Shown one piece after another: positions 22,657 to 33,676 of a stretch of DNA of 64,000 bases. Position numbers and translations under genes: made by a program. Positions within the stretch are counted from its first letter, which is position 1. Each line of letters starts with the position of its first letter. The DNA is from Peromyscus leucopus (Eukaryota > Chordata > Mammalia > Rodentia > Cricetidae): contig NC_051069.1 in NCBI RefSeq assembly GCF_004664715.2, forward strand, positions 7,393,501 through 7,457,500, written 5' to 3'. The notes beneath the pieces were generated by a model. That model saw nothing but the letters and a program-made list of their open reading frames with translations. It ran no database searches and was not told the origin of the DNA.

Positions 22657-25018
22657 CTTAATAAGAACATTACAGAACAATGTTTATTTCTGGTTTTCCC
22701 CAAGCAAGATATTCAGAAACTATATTTCATATCTAGGATACTGTTTTCAAATGACATATGTACTAACCTGCTACAAAACTGGGTTTCTAGGAAGTATGCC
22801 TAGGGTCACATTAGTGTACACATTTAAGGAAAAACTTAAAAGTTTTTAAACTCTGTAAACAGCCAAACAGTGACTGTACAGTTGACACTTATCATTTGCA
22901 GAATCTATATTTCTAATTTTTCTCTCTCTCTCTGAGACAGGGCTGGGCTGAGGCTGGCCTTGAACTCCTTATCCACCTGTCTCCACCTCCTAAGTGTTAG
23001 GGCTACAGGCATGAGCCACCACACTTGGGTATATTAACAAATTTAAATCACCCCATGTGGCATTTTCATGGACAACCACAAATGCAGAGAAAGAAAAAGA
23101 AAAAAATCTGTCATATTCTGCTTTCGTCTCTTCCGGCTTTATGGTACAAATCAGCGTCCTTTTCGTGGCCTGCTCTGTGACATGTGGTCAGTTTTGTGCT
23201 TCTAGATTATAGACAGTTAGCCCTGATGTGATGCTTATAATCAACAGCATACATTAAATTATTGTCTTCAAACAGACACATGAAACAAGGTGGTGATCAG
23301 CTAATAAAAAAAGTAAGACAATGGCTGGAGAGATGGTTCAGCCATAAGAACACTGGCTGCTCTTCCAGAGGATCAAGGTTTGACCTCCAGCATCCACATG
23401 GGAGCTCACGACTGTCTGTAACTCTAGTTCCATAGAATCTGGTGCCTTCTTCTGGCCTCCACAGACAGCGGGCACACATATTGTACAGACATACATTCAG
23501 GCAAAATACTCAATCACATAAAATTAAAAAAAAAAAAAGTCAAGACAGGAAGCTCAGCTGTCTCCTTTAGGAGCAATGTCCAGTGTTCTGTGACTCAACA
23601 TTCACAGTAACTTGAGTACACACCCTGTCATCAATAATAGGTTTAAAGGCTAAGACTGTGTATCAGACAAAGTTAAAACTCTTCCTGAAAAATAAATTTG
23701 ATATGCCAGAAAATTCCTTCCCAAGACTGAGAAATTACTGGAGTGTTGGAAGGAACTTCAGTTACTTTCAAGCTGTTCTTTGAGACCCCTAGGTCCTAAG
23801 ATGTTTTAGCCTAGAGACAACAAAATGCTTCTAGGTAACAAGTTTATACTGCCTGGGACATCAATCATTTACTTCATTTTACCTACTGACTACTCAAAAG
23901 ACTGCATGTGGGCAAGAAGCTTTTCTCAAAAGAGAATGAAGAAAACAAGGCCAGCTATGGTGATGCAGGCCTTTAATCCAGCACTGAGGAGGTGGTGGCA
24001 AGTGGATCTCTGAGTTCAAGGACAGCCTGGTCTACAGCCAAGTTTCTTAACCTGTTCAAATGGAGATACTGACTTCCAAGAATTAATGAGGACTTTTAAG
24101 ATACAAGCGGCACCCTTGAAATTCGGCAACACTACACACTCAAAAGAACCTTTTTAAAAAAAGATGCAGCAACAGACCTCAACAGTGGAAGCATTTCATC
24201 AAGAGTTTGCTGCTACCCAAGACAAAGGGACACAAGAGGCTGCCCTTCTGACCTTATCTGAATGAGCGCAGGCAGGGAGTGCTCGGCCTGGAGGTAATAC
24301 TGGCGGAACGGCTGTAAGAGGTGAGCAAGTGGGAAGTCATCTGAAAGAGAAAGGCACACATGTCACCCTGCTTGCTGTTCAGAGTGCCCGATTATGACAA
24401 CAGGCTAATTCATCTCTTGGGAACCCTGACCTCTACCATGTAGCTGAGAAGCTCAACTTGTAGTCAGGACTGCCTTTCAGCTCAAGCTGGGTTTCTCACA
24501 ATAAAAGAACCGTCAACTTAGATCTTTCCTCCGTCTCCACTGGCAAGGGTAAACTTACCTGGATCTCCAAATAACTTGGACTCAATTTCTCGCTTCTGAA
24601 GTAAAAGTCTCTCTCTCTCTTTTCTCTGTTTCTTTTCTAATTCTCTTTTCCTCTCTTCCTCCTGTTCTCCTTCCAGCATAACTCGGAGGGCTCTCTCTTC
24701 AGCTTCATACAGTTCAGAGCGCTTTTTAATGAGTTTTCTCAGCCGCTGAAGATGGTTCTCAAAAGTCTCATCCGCTGAGGCAGGAGGACAGACCCCTGTG
24801 CAAAAAGAAGTAAATGGAGGTTCCTTTGCCTGTCCATTCCTAGGCAGTAAAAGAAGAGCAAGAGGAGACGGGCGGTTGTGGTGCACGCCTTTAATCCCAG
24901 CACTCAGGAGGCAGAGCCAGGCCGATCTCTGTGAGTTCGAGGCCAGCCTGGTCTACCAAGTGAGTTCCAGGACAGGCTCCAAAGCTACACAGAGAAACCC
25001 TGTCTCAAAAAAACCAAA

Positions 25019-25049
<31 letters not shown>

Positions 25050-25342
25050 AGGAGCACCTAGGCAGCACCTGCCTTGTGTTTACACACACTCCTAAGATAG
25101 CAGGGCACCACTGAGAAAACTGATGACCACCTCTCACTTTCCAGGAGAGGCAGGTCTGCACCTTCTCCATCTGACCTATTTTGGTTTCTTTACTGATCCT
25201 TACTTTGGCGTCCTCTGGAAGTTTGTCTTTTGGCCCTCATATCATTCTAGAATCTCAAGGTCATTGCAACTCATACTACTTGCTACTCATGTGTGTTGGG
25301 AGGGTTGTGTATACACACACACACACACACAACACAAAAAAA

Positions 25343-25399
<57 letters not shown>

Positions 25400-28300
25400 A
25401 GAGGAGGACATTAGCTGTCCTGTTCTATCACTCTTTGCCTTGTTCCCCTGAAACAGGGTCTCTCACTGAACCTGGAGCTAGGTTGGCACCTAGCAGTCCC
25501 CGCCATCCTCCTGAGTACAACCCTGCACTGGGACAAAGGCACGTGTAACTACATCTGTGTAGACCCTAAGTTCCTTAAACTTGACCGGTCAACTCAAGAC
25601 TGTTCTCCCTGTTTCTGTCTCAGCAGGCGTAGTATCATCATTTGTGCAGCAGACCAGGTTAGAACCCTGAAATCACCATAAAACAAACAAAGAAAAGGGA
25701 GAGGTGTTTGGTTCTGTAAGAGAGCTTCAAACAGCAACTACTAACCTTGCCTCTTACATACAACTGCCCTGAAAGAACCGGTGAGAGCATAGGATTCTGA
25801 ATACACTGGAGGCTGACTTGTAGAAAGCAATCCGTTAGTGAAGGAGTCTGGCTCAATGCACAGCAGTTACACCCCAATAAAACCTTATTAAGGATCTAAA
25901 AGTTCTGTTTTCATAGTATTTTTTCCTTTATCTATTTTTTTGGGGTTTTTTTTTGTTTTGTTTTGTTTTTGTTTTTTGAGACAGGGTTTTTCTGTGTAGT
26001 CTTGGCTGTCCTGGAACTCACTCTGTAGACCAGGCTGGCCCTGAACTCATAGAGATCCACCTGACTCTGCCTCCCGAGTGCTGGGATTAAAGGTGTGCGC
26101 CACCACCACTTGGCATCTAAACTTTTTTATTTTATGAGTCAGGCACATTCATGTCATGGCATGCATGTAAAGGTCACAGAATAACTTTCAAGAGTTGGTG
26201 GTTCCCCCTTTCTATAGTGGGCCCAAGGTTCAAATTCAGGGCTTCAGGCTTGCCCAGCAAATGCTTCTTTCTCCTGAGTCATCTTGCTGGTCCTGGTGTC
26301 CTATTTTAAACCACTCAGGGGAAACTATTAGTCAGACTGGCACTTGGTAACTTGTACATGTTGTGATGCAATTTCCTACGGGAGTAAAACATGCCACCTG
26401 TAACTCTACTTCCAGGATATCGACACCCTCTTCTGACCTCCACGGGCATTTACACACACATCATGCATACAGACAGTCACACAAACACAATATTAAAAAT
26501 AGATTAAAAACAAAAAAACATATTTCTGAGCTACTGCTGTCAAGACCAGTTACTCTACAGATAATTAAGTACCAAATGTTCTTCCTCCAAAAATATTTGC
26601 AAGCCAAGCACAGAGGCCCAGGTCACCTCTGTTGTGACCTCTACAACAGAGAAGCTGAGGAGGACAACTGTCACAAGTTCAAAGCTAGCATGAGCTGCAG
26701 AGCTGAGATTCTATCTACAAGAAACAAGACAGGGAAAGGTAGGAAAGGAAAACACTCCCACCATGGATGGGGAGGAACTAAGACGGAGGAGGAGGAAGGG
26801 GGGAAAGGAGGAGAAATGCAGACTGTCCTTGCCTTTCCTTGCTGCGGCTTCTTTCCTCAGTTTCCTCAGTTTCTCTAAAGCACGCAGAATGTCCACCATT
26901 CTTTTAGTGTCCGATTGTTTTTTCCTTACTTCAGACAAGACCCCATCAGCAGCGGCTTTGAGTTCCTGCTCCTGAAGGGAGAAAGAGCCACAAGAACTTG
27001 TATTAGGAACCTCCTCACAGCAGATTAGCCCTCCCTGGAGGCAAGCTTCCAGAGAATCAGGCCGTCCACAACAGACCACCAAGTCTATGTTTCTATTTCC
27101 CAGGCCTAGCATGCTACACTGGTTCAGTCAAGGGCTTCTTTTCCTGGTTAACTAGACAACCATGTTGCGATTTGTTTGCTGAGACTGCCCCCGCCCCACG
27201 GAACCCAGGCTGGCTCTGACTGAACTCCCTGTCTCACCTCAGCCTCCCACTGACGTGATCCACCTCTCCCAGATGATCACACAGCCTTCCCTTTTTGGTT
27301 TTGTTTTATTTCTAAGAGATGGTCTTACTCTGTCGCCCAGACTGGCTTCAAACTACAGCATCCACCTGCCTCAGCCTCCAGGTGCTAAGATCACAGATGT
27401 GAGCCACCACGCCCAGCTCCAAAGAACCTTCTTAGAGGGGACCCTCTCTCTCAGCAGCTTCAATACCTGCACTGAGTTCTTGTCTCTCAGTGTTTCCAGG
27501 TGTGGTCCAGGAGTGCCTGCATCCAATTTACCTTGTCAGGCTAAAGTTCTATTAAAAATGCAGATTAACAGACCTGATTAATCGGCTCCCAAGGAGGACA
27601 AGAAATGGATCTGGAAAAGCCTAGGACTCGGGGGTGGGACGTAATCCAGCATGGGGCAGAGCAGGCGATCTGTGAGTTGGCAGCTGGCTACAGTGACTCC
27701 AGAAAGCAAAGATAAAGAAAATTCTCGAAAAAAAAAAAAAAAAAAAAAAAAAAAAGCCTAGGACTCTACAATGTCTCAGAGTAACACTAATTTGTCCTCC
27801 TCTGCTCCCAAAGATCCCAGAGATGGCTTCCACAATCGTCTCTCACACACTGGGGGACCAGTCTTCCTGGGATCTGTCTTCCATATCCTCATCTGCTCGC
27901 CTAGTTCTCTCCCATCTGTCAAGGGAGTGTCTGCAATCCCTCCACCGCAGCCAGTGACGACGCCTCTCCACTCTCCTGCCTGGAAAACCGCAGCCGTCTG
28001 TAACTGTTGCTTCACTTTAGCACTGCTTCTAAGGCTCAGCTCAGAGTCTTTCCGTTATCTCGGGCCTCCTCCAATGAACCAGATATTCCCGCTGGGCTCC
28101 TTCTACTACCTGTACTGACATGATCCCCTCAAGGCTCTAAGCAATCAAAGAAAAGCTATATTTTATTCCTCTGTAGCCCTGCTATCAGACACTAGGCCCA
28201 ATACCTAATGGGCCCTTACGAAATGTTTGCTGAAGTGACTCTAATTTCATCAGATTAAAGTATTGCCTCCCTAGTGCTGACATTCCTGAGGGTACAATGC

Positions 28301-31300
28301 TAAAGTTTGCTATCAATATACTTCCCAGCAATGCTATACTGGTCTCTAGGACAGTGGTAGACACAGGGAAAAGGGAGATTGTACTAGCTAATTTCATGTC
28401 AACTTAACACGAGCTAGTTAGAGTCCTTTGGGAAGAGGGACACTCAATTGAATGTCCAATTGTGGGTGGTACTACTGCTGTGGAATAATCTTTCTTTATA
28501 TTGTGAATATGTATTACTCTCATTGGTTAATAAAAAGCTAACAGGCTGGTAGCTGGGCAGGAAGTTAGGTGGGAAAGCCAAATTGAGAATGATGGGAAGG
28601 AGGGCAGAGTCAGGAGAGACAGCAGCCAGTTGCTGAGCCAGCAGGACATATAAAAATGAGGTAACAAGCCATGAGCCATGTGGCAAAGCATAAAGAGAAA
28701 CATGGGTTAATTTAAGCGTAAGAGAGCTTGTAACAAGCCTGAGCTATCGACTGAGTATAATTCATATTCATCCTCTGAGTCGGTTATTTGGGACTGGGCT
28801 GTCGGTACAGGAAATTTCTGCCTATATGCTACCCATGGGCAGGTAGTCCTGGGATATATAAGGCAGGCTGACCAAGCCCTGGAGAGTAAGCCAGTAAGCA
28901 ACACTTCACGGTTTTTGCATCAGCTCTTGCCTCCAGGTTCCAGCCCTGTTTGAGTTCCTGTTCTGACTGCCTTTAATGATGGACTAGGATGTAGAAGTGT
29001 AAGTGAAATAAACACTTTCCTCCCCAAGTAGCTTTTGGTAATGCATTTCATCACAGCAATAGAAATCCTAACTAAGACAAAAGTGTTAGCTGATTGTGGA
29101 GAGTAGAGAGGCAAAAGAACCCTTAGCACTGTCCCAACAAGACCCAAACAATGACACCAATAGACATGTTAGCATGGAATCGGGAAAGCTCCCAAAGCCT
29201 CCACCCTAGACAACTAAAGGCAACTGGGGAAGGCTCAGAGCAAGAGAAATGGTCTTCCCCAAGGACTAACAGCTCAATTCATTACCAATACCACATGGTC
29301 AGCCCTGAAATCATACACATACAAGTACCATTAAATGTACCGGTCAGGTTGTATTTATGTATATATGTAACAATAAGTAAAGAAAGAGGCCATGAATTTG
29401 AAAGAGAACAAGGGAGGTGCATGGGAGAGGTTGGAGGGAATAAACGGAAAAAGGGAAATGATGTAATTATATTTTCAAAACTAAAATGTATATTCTAAAA
29501 AAGCAGCAGTGGGGCTGGAAGGATGGCTCAGCAGCTAGAAGCACTTGCTGCTCTTACAGAGGACCAGGGTTCAATTCTCAGCACCCATATAGTGGTTCAC
29601 AGTCATCTGTAACTCCAGTTCCAGGGGGTCCAATGTCCTCCACTGACCTCCATGAGCACTAGGCAACATGCAGTGCACGTACATACATGCAGACAAAACA
29701 CTCATATAAAAATGAATAAATCTAAAGTAATAACAATAACAACAGCATTCAAAGGTAATGAGGATGCCTTCAGCCAACACTTGGCAAATTTTTCTCCCTG
29801 GCTCCACTGAAGAACATGAGATAGATAAGCTCTGAAAATAGACAACCTAGACTTACGTCTGATGTAATATTGGTACAAACTTGTGTGACTGTTGTCAAGT
29901 TAACTGTTTTAAGTCTCAATCTATAAAATTAGGTAATGAATTTCTCAGGGTTGTATGTAGGACATTAGTGTGGTGTCCACTATAGATGTGAGTGCTGAAC
30001 TGGGGAAGGCAAGCTAGAAAACAGGGTAGCAACCAGGGACACCAGTGTATTTGGGTTATGCACACTCTCCTCTTACAATAAATAATGCCCCTGGCAGCCA
30101 AGCTCCTTTGCCTCTCCAAACAATGCACCTAGCAACCTCAGGCCTCCATCTTTACATATACTCCTCCTCACTAAACAAAGGAATAGGTTTCTTCTCCCCT
30201 AATGACCATTGAACTTGGACAGTTTCTATTCAAGCATATTCCTAATACATCCTACTAGGAGGGCCCATCCAGCTGGAACTGGTTTTTGGTGCATGCACAG
30301 TAAGGAAAAAGTTAAACCTGTGTCCAAGTAAACTTTTAGAGTAACCTACTTACCATCTTACGCCTATACACATGCCAAGTGTTTATGATTAAAATCAAAT
30401 GCATCACGGGGCGGCATATATAGTAGAAAAGATCACAGGGCCTAATCCTCAATCAAAATAGAGAATCATCTTCATTAGACACATTAGTAACCAAGTTCCT
30501 CCTCTATAACCCTACAAAAGAAAGTGCCAAGAAACAGCCGGAGACTTTTGAGTATCTTCTCTCGTGTGGACCCTGTGGCTGCCAATCTTGACAGTGTATT
30601 CCTTCTAATCTGTACTTATTATTGCTTTTTTCTTTTTGAATATAGTTTTCTTACTATTTTTGCAATTTTGTGTGAACCCTTATTTCAATCATTTGAATAA
30701 GAAGTATCTGGAAACACCTGGACAAAACAGACTCATACCACCCAATACACACAGATTCACAGTTTCAAACTAATAAACACATGAATCCTGGGGGAAACTA
30801 TTATTAATCTCACCAGCTAATTGGGCTATAAATGTCTCGAGGTGTGGCCCAAGTCCTCTAAATTTGCATGCTTAGGATACTATAAAACATAGTGCGGAGG
30901 CCAGTTAGTATTGAATATCAGTAAGTGGATCCAAATTGAAGCAGGGGACAGGAGGTGTGCCCTCCCAGAAATGTATCAGCGTGAACTTGTCATGTGTTTA
31001 CGGGACTTAATAGTGTACGTTCTTGTGTACCATACATCCTCAAAACAGAACACAGAACAAAGAGGTGGTAAAGGCTAGCTTTCACGGATAAGCATCCAAG
31101 TTAACCAGCACGCAGATTCAGGTTCCAGTCACCACCGCTCCAACTGCATAGGAGTTCTCACCCGCTTCTTTTCCTCCACTTCCTGCACGCATTTCACCCT
31201 CCAGCGGTCAATCTCCTGCTCCCGTTCCGTGGCCTGCGCGGCCTCCGCCTCCCGCTCAGCCTCGCGTTCCCGGGCCCTCTCACGAAGCCGCAACCGGCGG

Positions 31301-32034
31301 CGCCGGACCCTCTCCAGCCTCCGTCGCGCCTCGCCCACATAGGCGGCCTGGGCCAGCGGCTGCAGCCGCTCGGCCAGCTCCGCTCGCAATGGCTCGGCCT
31401 GAGCGTGCAGCGAGGCCCAGGTCGCTCCGTCGGCCTCGGCCTCGCGCAGGGACTGCCCCAGGCTGCGTAGCCGCCGCACTAGGCGCAAAGCGGCGCGCAA
31501 TCGCGCGCGCACCTCGCCCAGGCTAGGCCCGACGGGTGTGCGCGGGGGCCCGGGGCCGCCTGGCCGCCGGGGGTTCCCGAACACCGCCTCCAGCCACTGC
31601 CGGTCGCGCAGGCGCTGCAGGGCCGCGTCCCCGAGCACGTCGGGCGGCGGCGGCGCCTCAGCCCAGCGCGGGCTCCAGGGCGGCCCAGGGCCTGGAGGCG
31701 GTGGCCGCGGACGCTCGCCGGCGTCGGGCCCCGGGAAGGGCCGGCACTGCGGCGGCGGCGGCGGCAGCGGCGGGGGCGGCACCGGAAAGAAGGAGCCGCC
31801 GCTGCCACCGCCGCCGCCGCGGGAGGCCTCGGCCGGGGCGCGGGGCTGCAGCGCCAGCGGAGGCTGGAGGAAGGGGGCGGATGCCCCCGGGAAAGGGCCG
31901 GGCCGCTGGGGAAGAGGCGGCGGGAAAGCCGGGGAGGGCAGCGGCGGGGGCGGACAGCCGAACGGAGCGGAAGGCGGTGGCTGCGGGGGCGGCGGACCCG
32001 GACGGCCCTGGGCGAAGAAGGGTGGCAGGGCCAT
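22533..32034 (-). CDS. PDCD7: PDCD7 (U11/U12 snRNP 59K protein); complete coding region in five exons
   Basis: Exons 32034-31162, 26971-26833, 24795-24559, 24340-24253 and 22656-22533 join in phase to 486 codons (human 485 from memory). Residues 1 to ~135 are extremely Pro/Gly/Ala-rich (PPPPPQCRPFPG). From ~175 the protein is Arg/Leu/Glu-rich and likely coiled-coil (RLERVRRRRLRLRERAR, then LEKLRKLRKEAAARK and EEERKRELEKKQRKE). It ends with the conserved tail HDWDQYLVPSDHPKG…NDIWATAVKLH. PDCD7 is a component of the U11/U12 di-snRNP that recognises minor-class introns in the nucleus (family knowledge); its name comes from an apoptosis screen. Exon 1 lies in a CpG island, fitting a housekeeping promoter. 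Intron 2 begins with GC, the only non-GT donor in the window. Confidence 0.97.
22921..23031 (-). repeat. B1 SINE, old
   Basis: 'ctgagacagggctgggctga' to 'gagccaccacacttggg', in PDCD7 intron 4. Confidence 0.6.
23322..23540 (+). repeat. B2 SINE
   Basis: 'aatggctggagagatggttc' head through an A-rich tail at 23525-23540; antisense within PDCD7 intron 4. Confidence 0.88.
23948..24046 (+). repeat. B1 SINE, truncated
   Basis: 'gcaggcctttaatccagcac' to 'cagcctggtctacagcc'. Confidence 0.75.
24253..24340 (-). CDS. PDCD7: PDCD7 coding exon 4
   Basis: Acceptor ctctttcag|AT, donor ATAAG|gtcaga, 88 bases. It encodes (D)DFPLAHLLQPFRQYYLQ through PALIQI(R), matching the human protein, with split codons at both ends. 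Confidence 0.95.
24559..24795 (-). CDS. PDCD7: PDCD7 coding exon 3
   Basis: Acceptor tttttgcacag|GG, donor CCAG|gtaagt, 237 bases. It encodes (G)VCPPASADETFENHLQRL through KREIESKLFGDP, a charged, probably coiled-coil stretch. Confidence 0.96.
24855..25055 (+). repeat. Young B1 SINE with TSD and long A tail
   Basis: The B1 (24866-25044) is flanked by agcaagaggag on both sides and carries about 28 A residues. It is antisense in PDCD7 intron 2, 60 bases from exon 3. Confidence 0.92.
25313..25399. repeat. Compound (CA)n-(A)n-(CA)n microsatellite
   Basis: A short CA array, about 24 A residues, then about 20 further CA units. Confidence 0.93.
25937..26115 (-). repeat. B1 SINE with (GTTTT)n tail
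   Basis: A T-rich tail, then 'gagacagggtttttctgtgt' to 'aggtgtgcgccaccaccac'. Confidence 0.9.
26117..26296 (-). repeat. B3-type SINE, diverged
   Basis: 'gtcatggcatgcatgtaaag' and 'ctcctgagtcatcttgctgg' match a reverse B3 element. Confidence 0.6.
26385..26515 (+). repeat. B2 SINE 3' fragment
   Basis: 'tgtaactctacttccaggat' through a CA/AT-rich tail. Confidence 0.65.
26833..26971 (-). CDS. PDCD7: PDCD7 coding exon 2 (GC donor)
   Basis: Acceptor tcccttcag|GAG, 46 codons plus one base. It encodes EQELKAAADGVLSEVRKKQ through EAAARK(G). The downstream intron must start at GCAAGG (AAAG|gcaagg) to join in frame with exon 3's GG GTC TGT. No GT donor in the vicinity preserves the conserved ARKGVCPP sequence. 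Confidence 0.94.
27290..27418 (-). repeat. Old B1/proto-Alu-like monomer
   Basis: 'ctctgtcgcccagactggct' and 'gagccaccacgcccagc' are the primitive 7SL-like wording. Confidence 0.6.
27615..27766 (+). repeat. B1 SINE with TSD but many small deletions
   Basis: The direct repeat aaaagcctaggactc lies at 27615-27629 and 27752-27766, around a B1 of only about 90 bases plus about 29 A. Short recognisable B1 words are separated by 1-5 base losses. Confidence 0.75.
28383..29090 (+). repeat. Abundant rodent interspersed repeat, split by an LTR-like insertion
   Basis: The left part (about 28383-28478, 'atttcatgtcaacttaacac') and right part (about 28830-29085, 'cagcaatagaaatcctaact') match the two ends of one very common murid repeat whose family name I do not recall with certainty. 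The middle is the LTR-like element listed next. Confidence 0.65.
28479..28825 (+). repeat. Solo LTR-like repeat, copy 1
   Basis: It starts 'tgtggaataatctttcttta', contains 'cattggttaataaaaagcta' and 'gggttaatttaagcgtaaga', and resembles a dispersed LTR seen often in cricetid genomes. No internal viral genes are present. A second copy lies at about 59.5-60.06 kb. Confidence 0.55.
29513..29727 (+). repeat. B2 SINE
   Basis: 'ggggctggaaggatggctca' head to 'aatgaataaatctaaag' tail, in PDCD7 intron 1. Confidence 0.88.
29728..31080. other. PDCD7 intron 1, mostly unrecognised
   Basis: 30160-30720 contains 'gtgtggaccctgtggctgcc' and 'tttgtgtgaacccttatttc', a wording suggestive of an old LTR, but I cannot name it. 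No coding exon supported. Confidence 0.35.
31162..32034 (-). CDS. PDCD7: PDCD7 coding exon 1 (start codon)
   Basis: The ATG at 32034-32032 opens MALPPFFAQGRPGPPPPQPP. The exon ends AAG AAG CGG|gtgaga after 291 codons; the open frame running to 31129 past the donor is intron. It is GC-rich, encoding the proline-rich N terminus followed by an Arg/Glu-rich helix. The start matches the human N terminus. Confidence 0.96.
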
Positions 32035-32180
32035 GTCGATAGTGCAGCGGCCGCGAACGCTGACAGCAATTCTGTGGACTTCTTTAGGCGAGTTCCGGGA
32101 GGAAGTGACGTTTACAACGCGCGACTCCCTGCTTCACTCGCCTCCCGGAAGTGCGTCGTACTGCAGTGCAGTGGTCCAGT
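31180..32180. promoter_or_regulatory. CpG island spanning PDCD7 exon 1 and promoter
   Basis: Dense CpG (cgcgcgcac, ggcggcggcggc, cgaacgctgac) contrasts sharply with the AT-rich surroundings. This is the only clear CpG island in the window. Confidence 0.9.
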
Positions 32181-32200
32181 CTTGAATGCTCAAGACCTGT
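32035..32200 (-). promoter_or_regulatory. PDCD7: Probable PDCD7 core promoter
   Basis: Immediately upstream of the PDCD7 ATG are two ETS-type GGAAGTG motifs (32101-32107 and 32146-32152), a TGACGT half-CRE overlapping the first, and a cgcgcg word. There is no TATA box. Such motifs are typical of CpG-island housekeeping promoters; the start site is not determined. Confidence 0.6.
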
Positions 32201-32495
32201 CTTTTTTGAAAGTTCTGGGTGAGGGGCTACAGAGACTCAGCCTGAGGCTTCGGCCAAGATCCGAAAGACAGGAAGGAATTAATTAGAAGAGAGGAACACA
32301 GTCTGCATGGAAACAGCATGTGCTAGTAATTTGTAGAATGCCTGTTGGGGGTCTGAAAGAATGCCAGTGTGTGGAGCACAGAAACACTAGGGGAACTTGG
32401 TGATCTTTGGGAGATGGACAGAAGTTCAGTGTCCACAGTGTCATATCGGTTTTTTTGTTGGTTGGTTGTGGATTTTTTGGTTTGGTTTGGGTTGT

Positions 32496-32644
32496 TGCTT
32501 TTTGTTTTTTCAAGACAGGGTTTCTCCGTGACACCCTGGCTGTCCTAGAACTCACTTTGTAGGCCAGGTTGGCCTCGAACTCAGAGATCCGCATGCCTCT
32601 GCCTCCCGAGTGCTGGGATTAAAGACGTGAACCACCAGCGCTCT
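32496..32644 (-). repeat. B1 SINE
   Basis: 'tcaagacagggtttctccgt' to 'aagacgtgaaccaccagcg'. Confidence 0.88.
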
Positions 32645-32664
32645 GTTCCAGGTTGCCAACTCTT

Positions 32665-33060
32665 AATGTTATGAATTTGCACGGGTCGGGGATCCCCAGC
32701 TGATATCATCCCTGGGCCAGGATATTCCATGCGAGCAGGGAGCCATGCTGGCATGTTGGGCAGATGCAGCCGTGGGCTGGCGGGTGACCCTCGCCATGTG
32801 GCATGCGCAGGGCCGCGGCTGCAGGCGACCGGACAGTCATTCAGGACCCAGACGCTGCATCCGTGGGGAAATGGTTTATTATAATAGAGAGACAAAGAGA
32901 AAGATAGGAAAGAGGGAGAGAAGAGAGAGAGAAAAGGGTACAGAAAGAGGGGGATGGAGGGTGCACACCTCGTGGGAAGAAAAGTGAGAGAGAAAGGGGA
33001 GGGTTTTTTTCCTTAAAATGGGGCTTTTATGTCAGGACGCAGGGAGGCGCCAAGGGGCAG
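32665..33060 (-). repeat. Candidate solo LTR (reverse)
   Basis: Read on the minus strand, a C/T-rich block precedes 'attataataaaccatttccc', then a GC-rich segment with 'gggtcctgaatgactgtcc'. An AATAAA between a U3-like and a GC-rich U5-like part suggests a retroviral LTR. No coding region and no duplicate flank found. Confidence 0.4.
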
Positions 33061-33271
33061 ATTAGAATACTAACACTTAAGAACAATGAAAAACCAGTGG
33101 TTATAAGCCAGAGTTGTGAAGGAAAGTCCTTCAATTTTATTAGTTAAAAAATTGAACTTCTTTAAAATAACTTATGATTCATACTCAGCTGTAAGAAACA
33201 ATACAGAATGCTTCTTTCTGCGTGTCCTTTATCCCAGTTTCCCCACCTGCAACGTTTTATAAAGCTGCAAT

Positions 33272-33444
33272 GCGGTCTGGAGAGATGGCTCAGAGGTTAA
33301 GAGCACTGGCTGCTCTTCCAGAGGTCCTGAGTTCAATCCCCAGCAACCACATGGTAGCTCAAAACCATCAATGAGATCTGGTGCCCTCTTCTGGCCTGCA
33401 AGCATACATGTAGACAGAACACTGCATACATAATAAACAAATAA
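33272..33444 (+). repeat. B2 SINE
   Basis: 'tctggagagatggctcagag' head to 'ataataaacaaataa' tail. Confidence 0.9.
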
Positions 33445-33445
33445 A

Positions 33446-33676
33446 GCCAGGCGGTGGTGGCGCACGCCTTTAATCCCAGCACTGGGAGGCAGAGTCAGGC
33501 CGATCTCTGTGAGTTCGAGGCCAACCTGGTCTACAGAGCAAGATCCAGGACAGGCAAAAAAATTACAGTGGGGTGCATGCCATGATGTGGAAGGAGGAGA
33601 GGAGTAATTCTCTCCAGTAGACCAGGCTGGCCTCGAACTCAGAGATCCGCCTGCCTCTGCCTCCCAGATTAAAGGT
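33446..33676. repeat. Inverted pair of truncated B1 SINEs
   Basis: A plus-strand B1 (33446-33556) is followed at 33618-33676 by the reverse B1 core 'gaccaggctggcctcgaact'. The two could fold into a stem over a 60-base loop. Confidence 0.8.

Noticed and set aside
31536..32185. Long plus-strand open frames (168 and 215 codons) over PDCD7 exon 1
   Set aside because: GC-rich sequence antisense to a conserved exon yields stop-poor shadow frames; products are Gly/Arg/Ala-rich with no family match.
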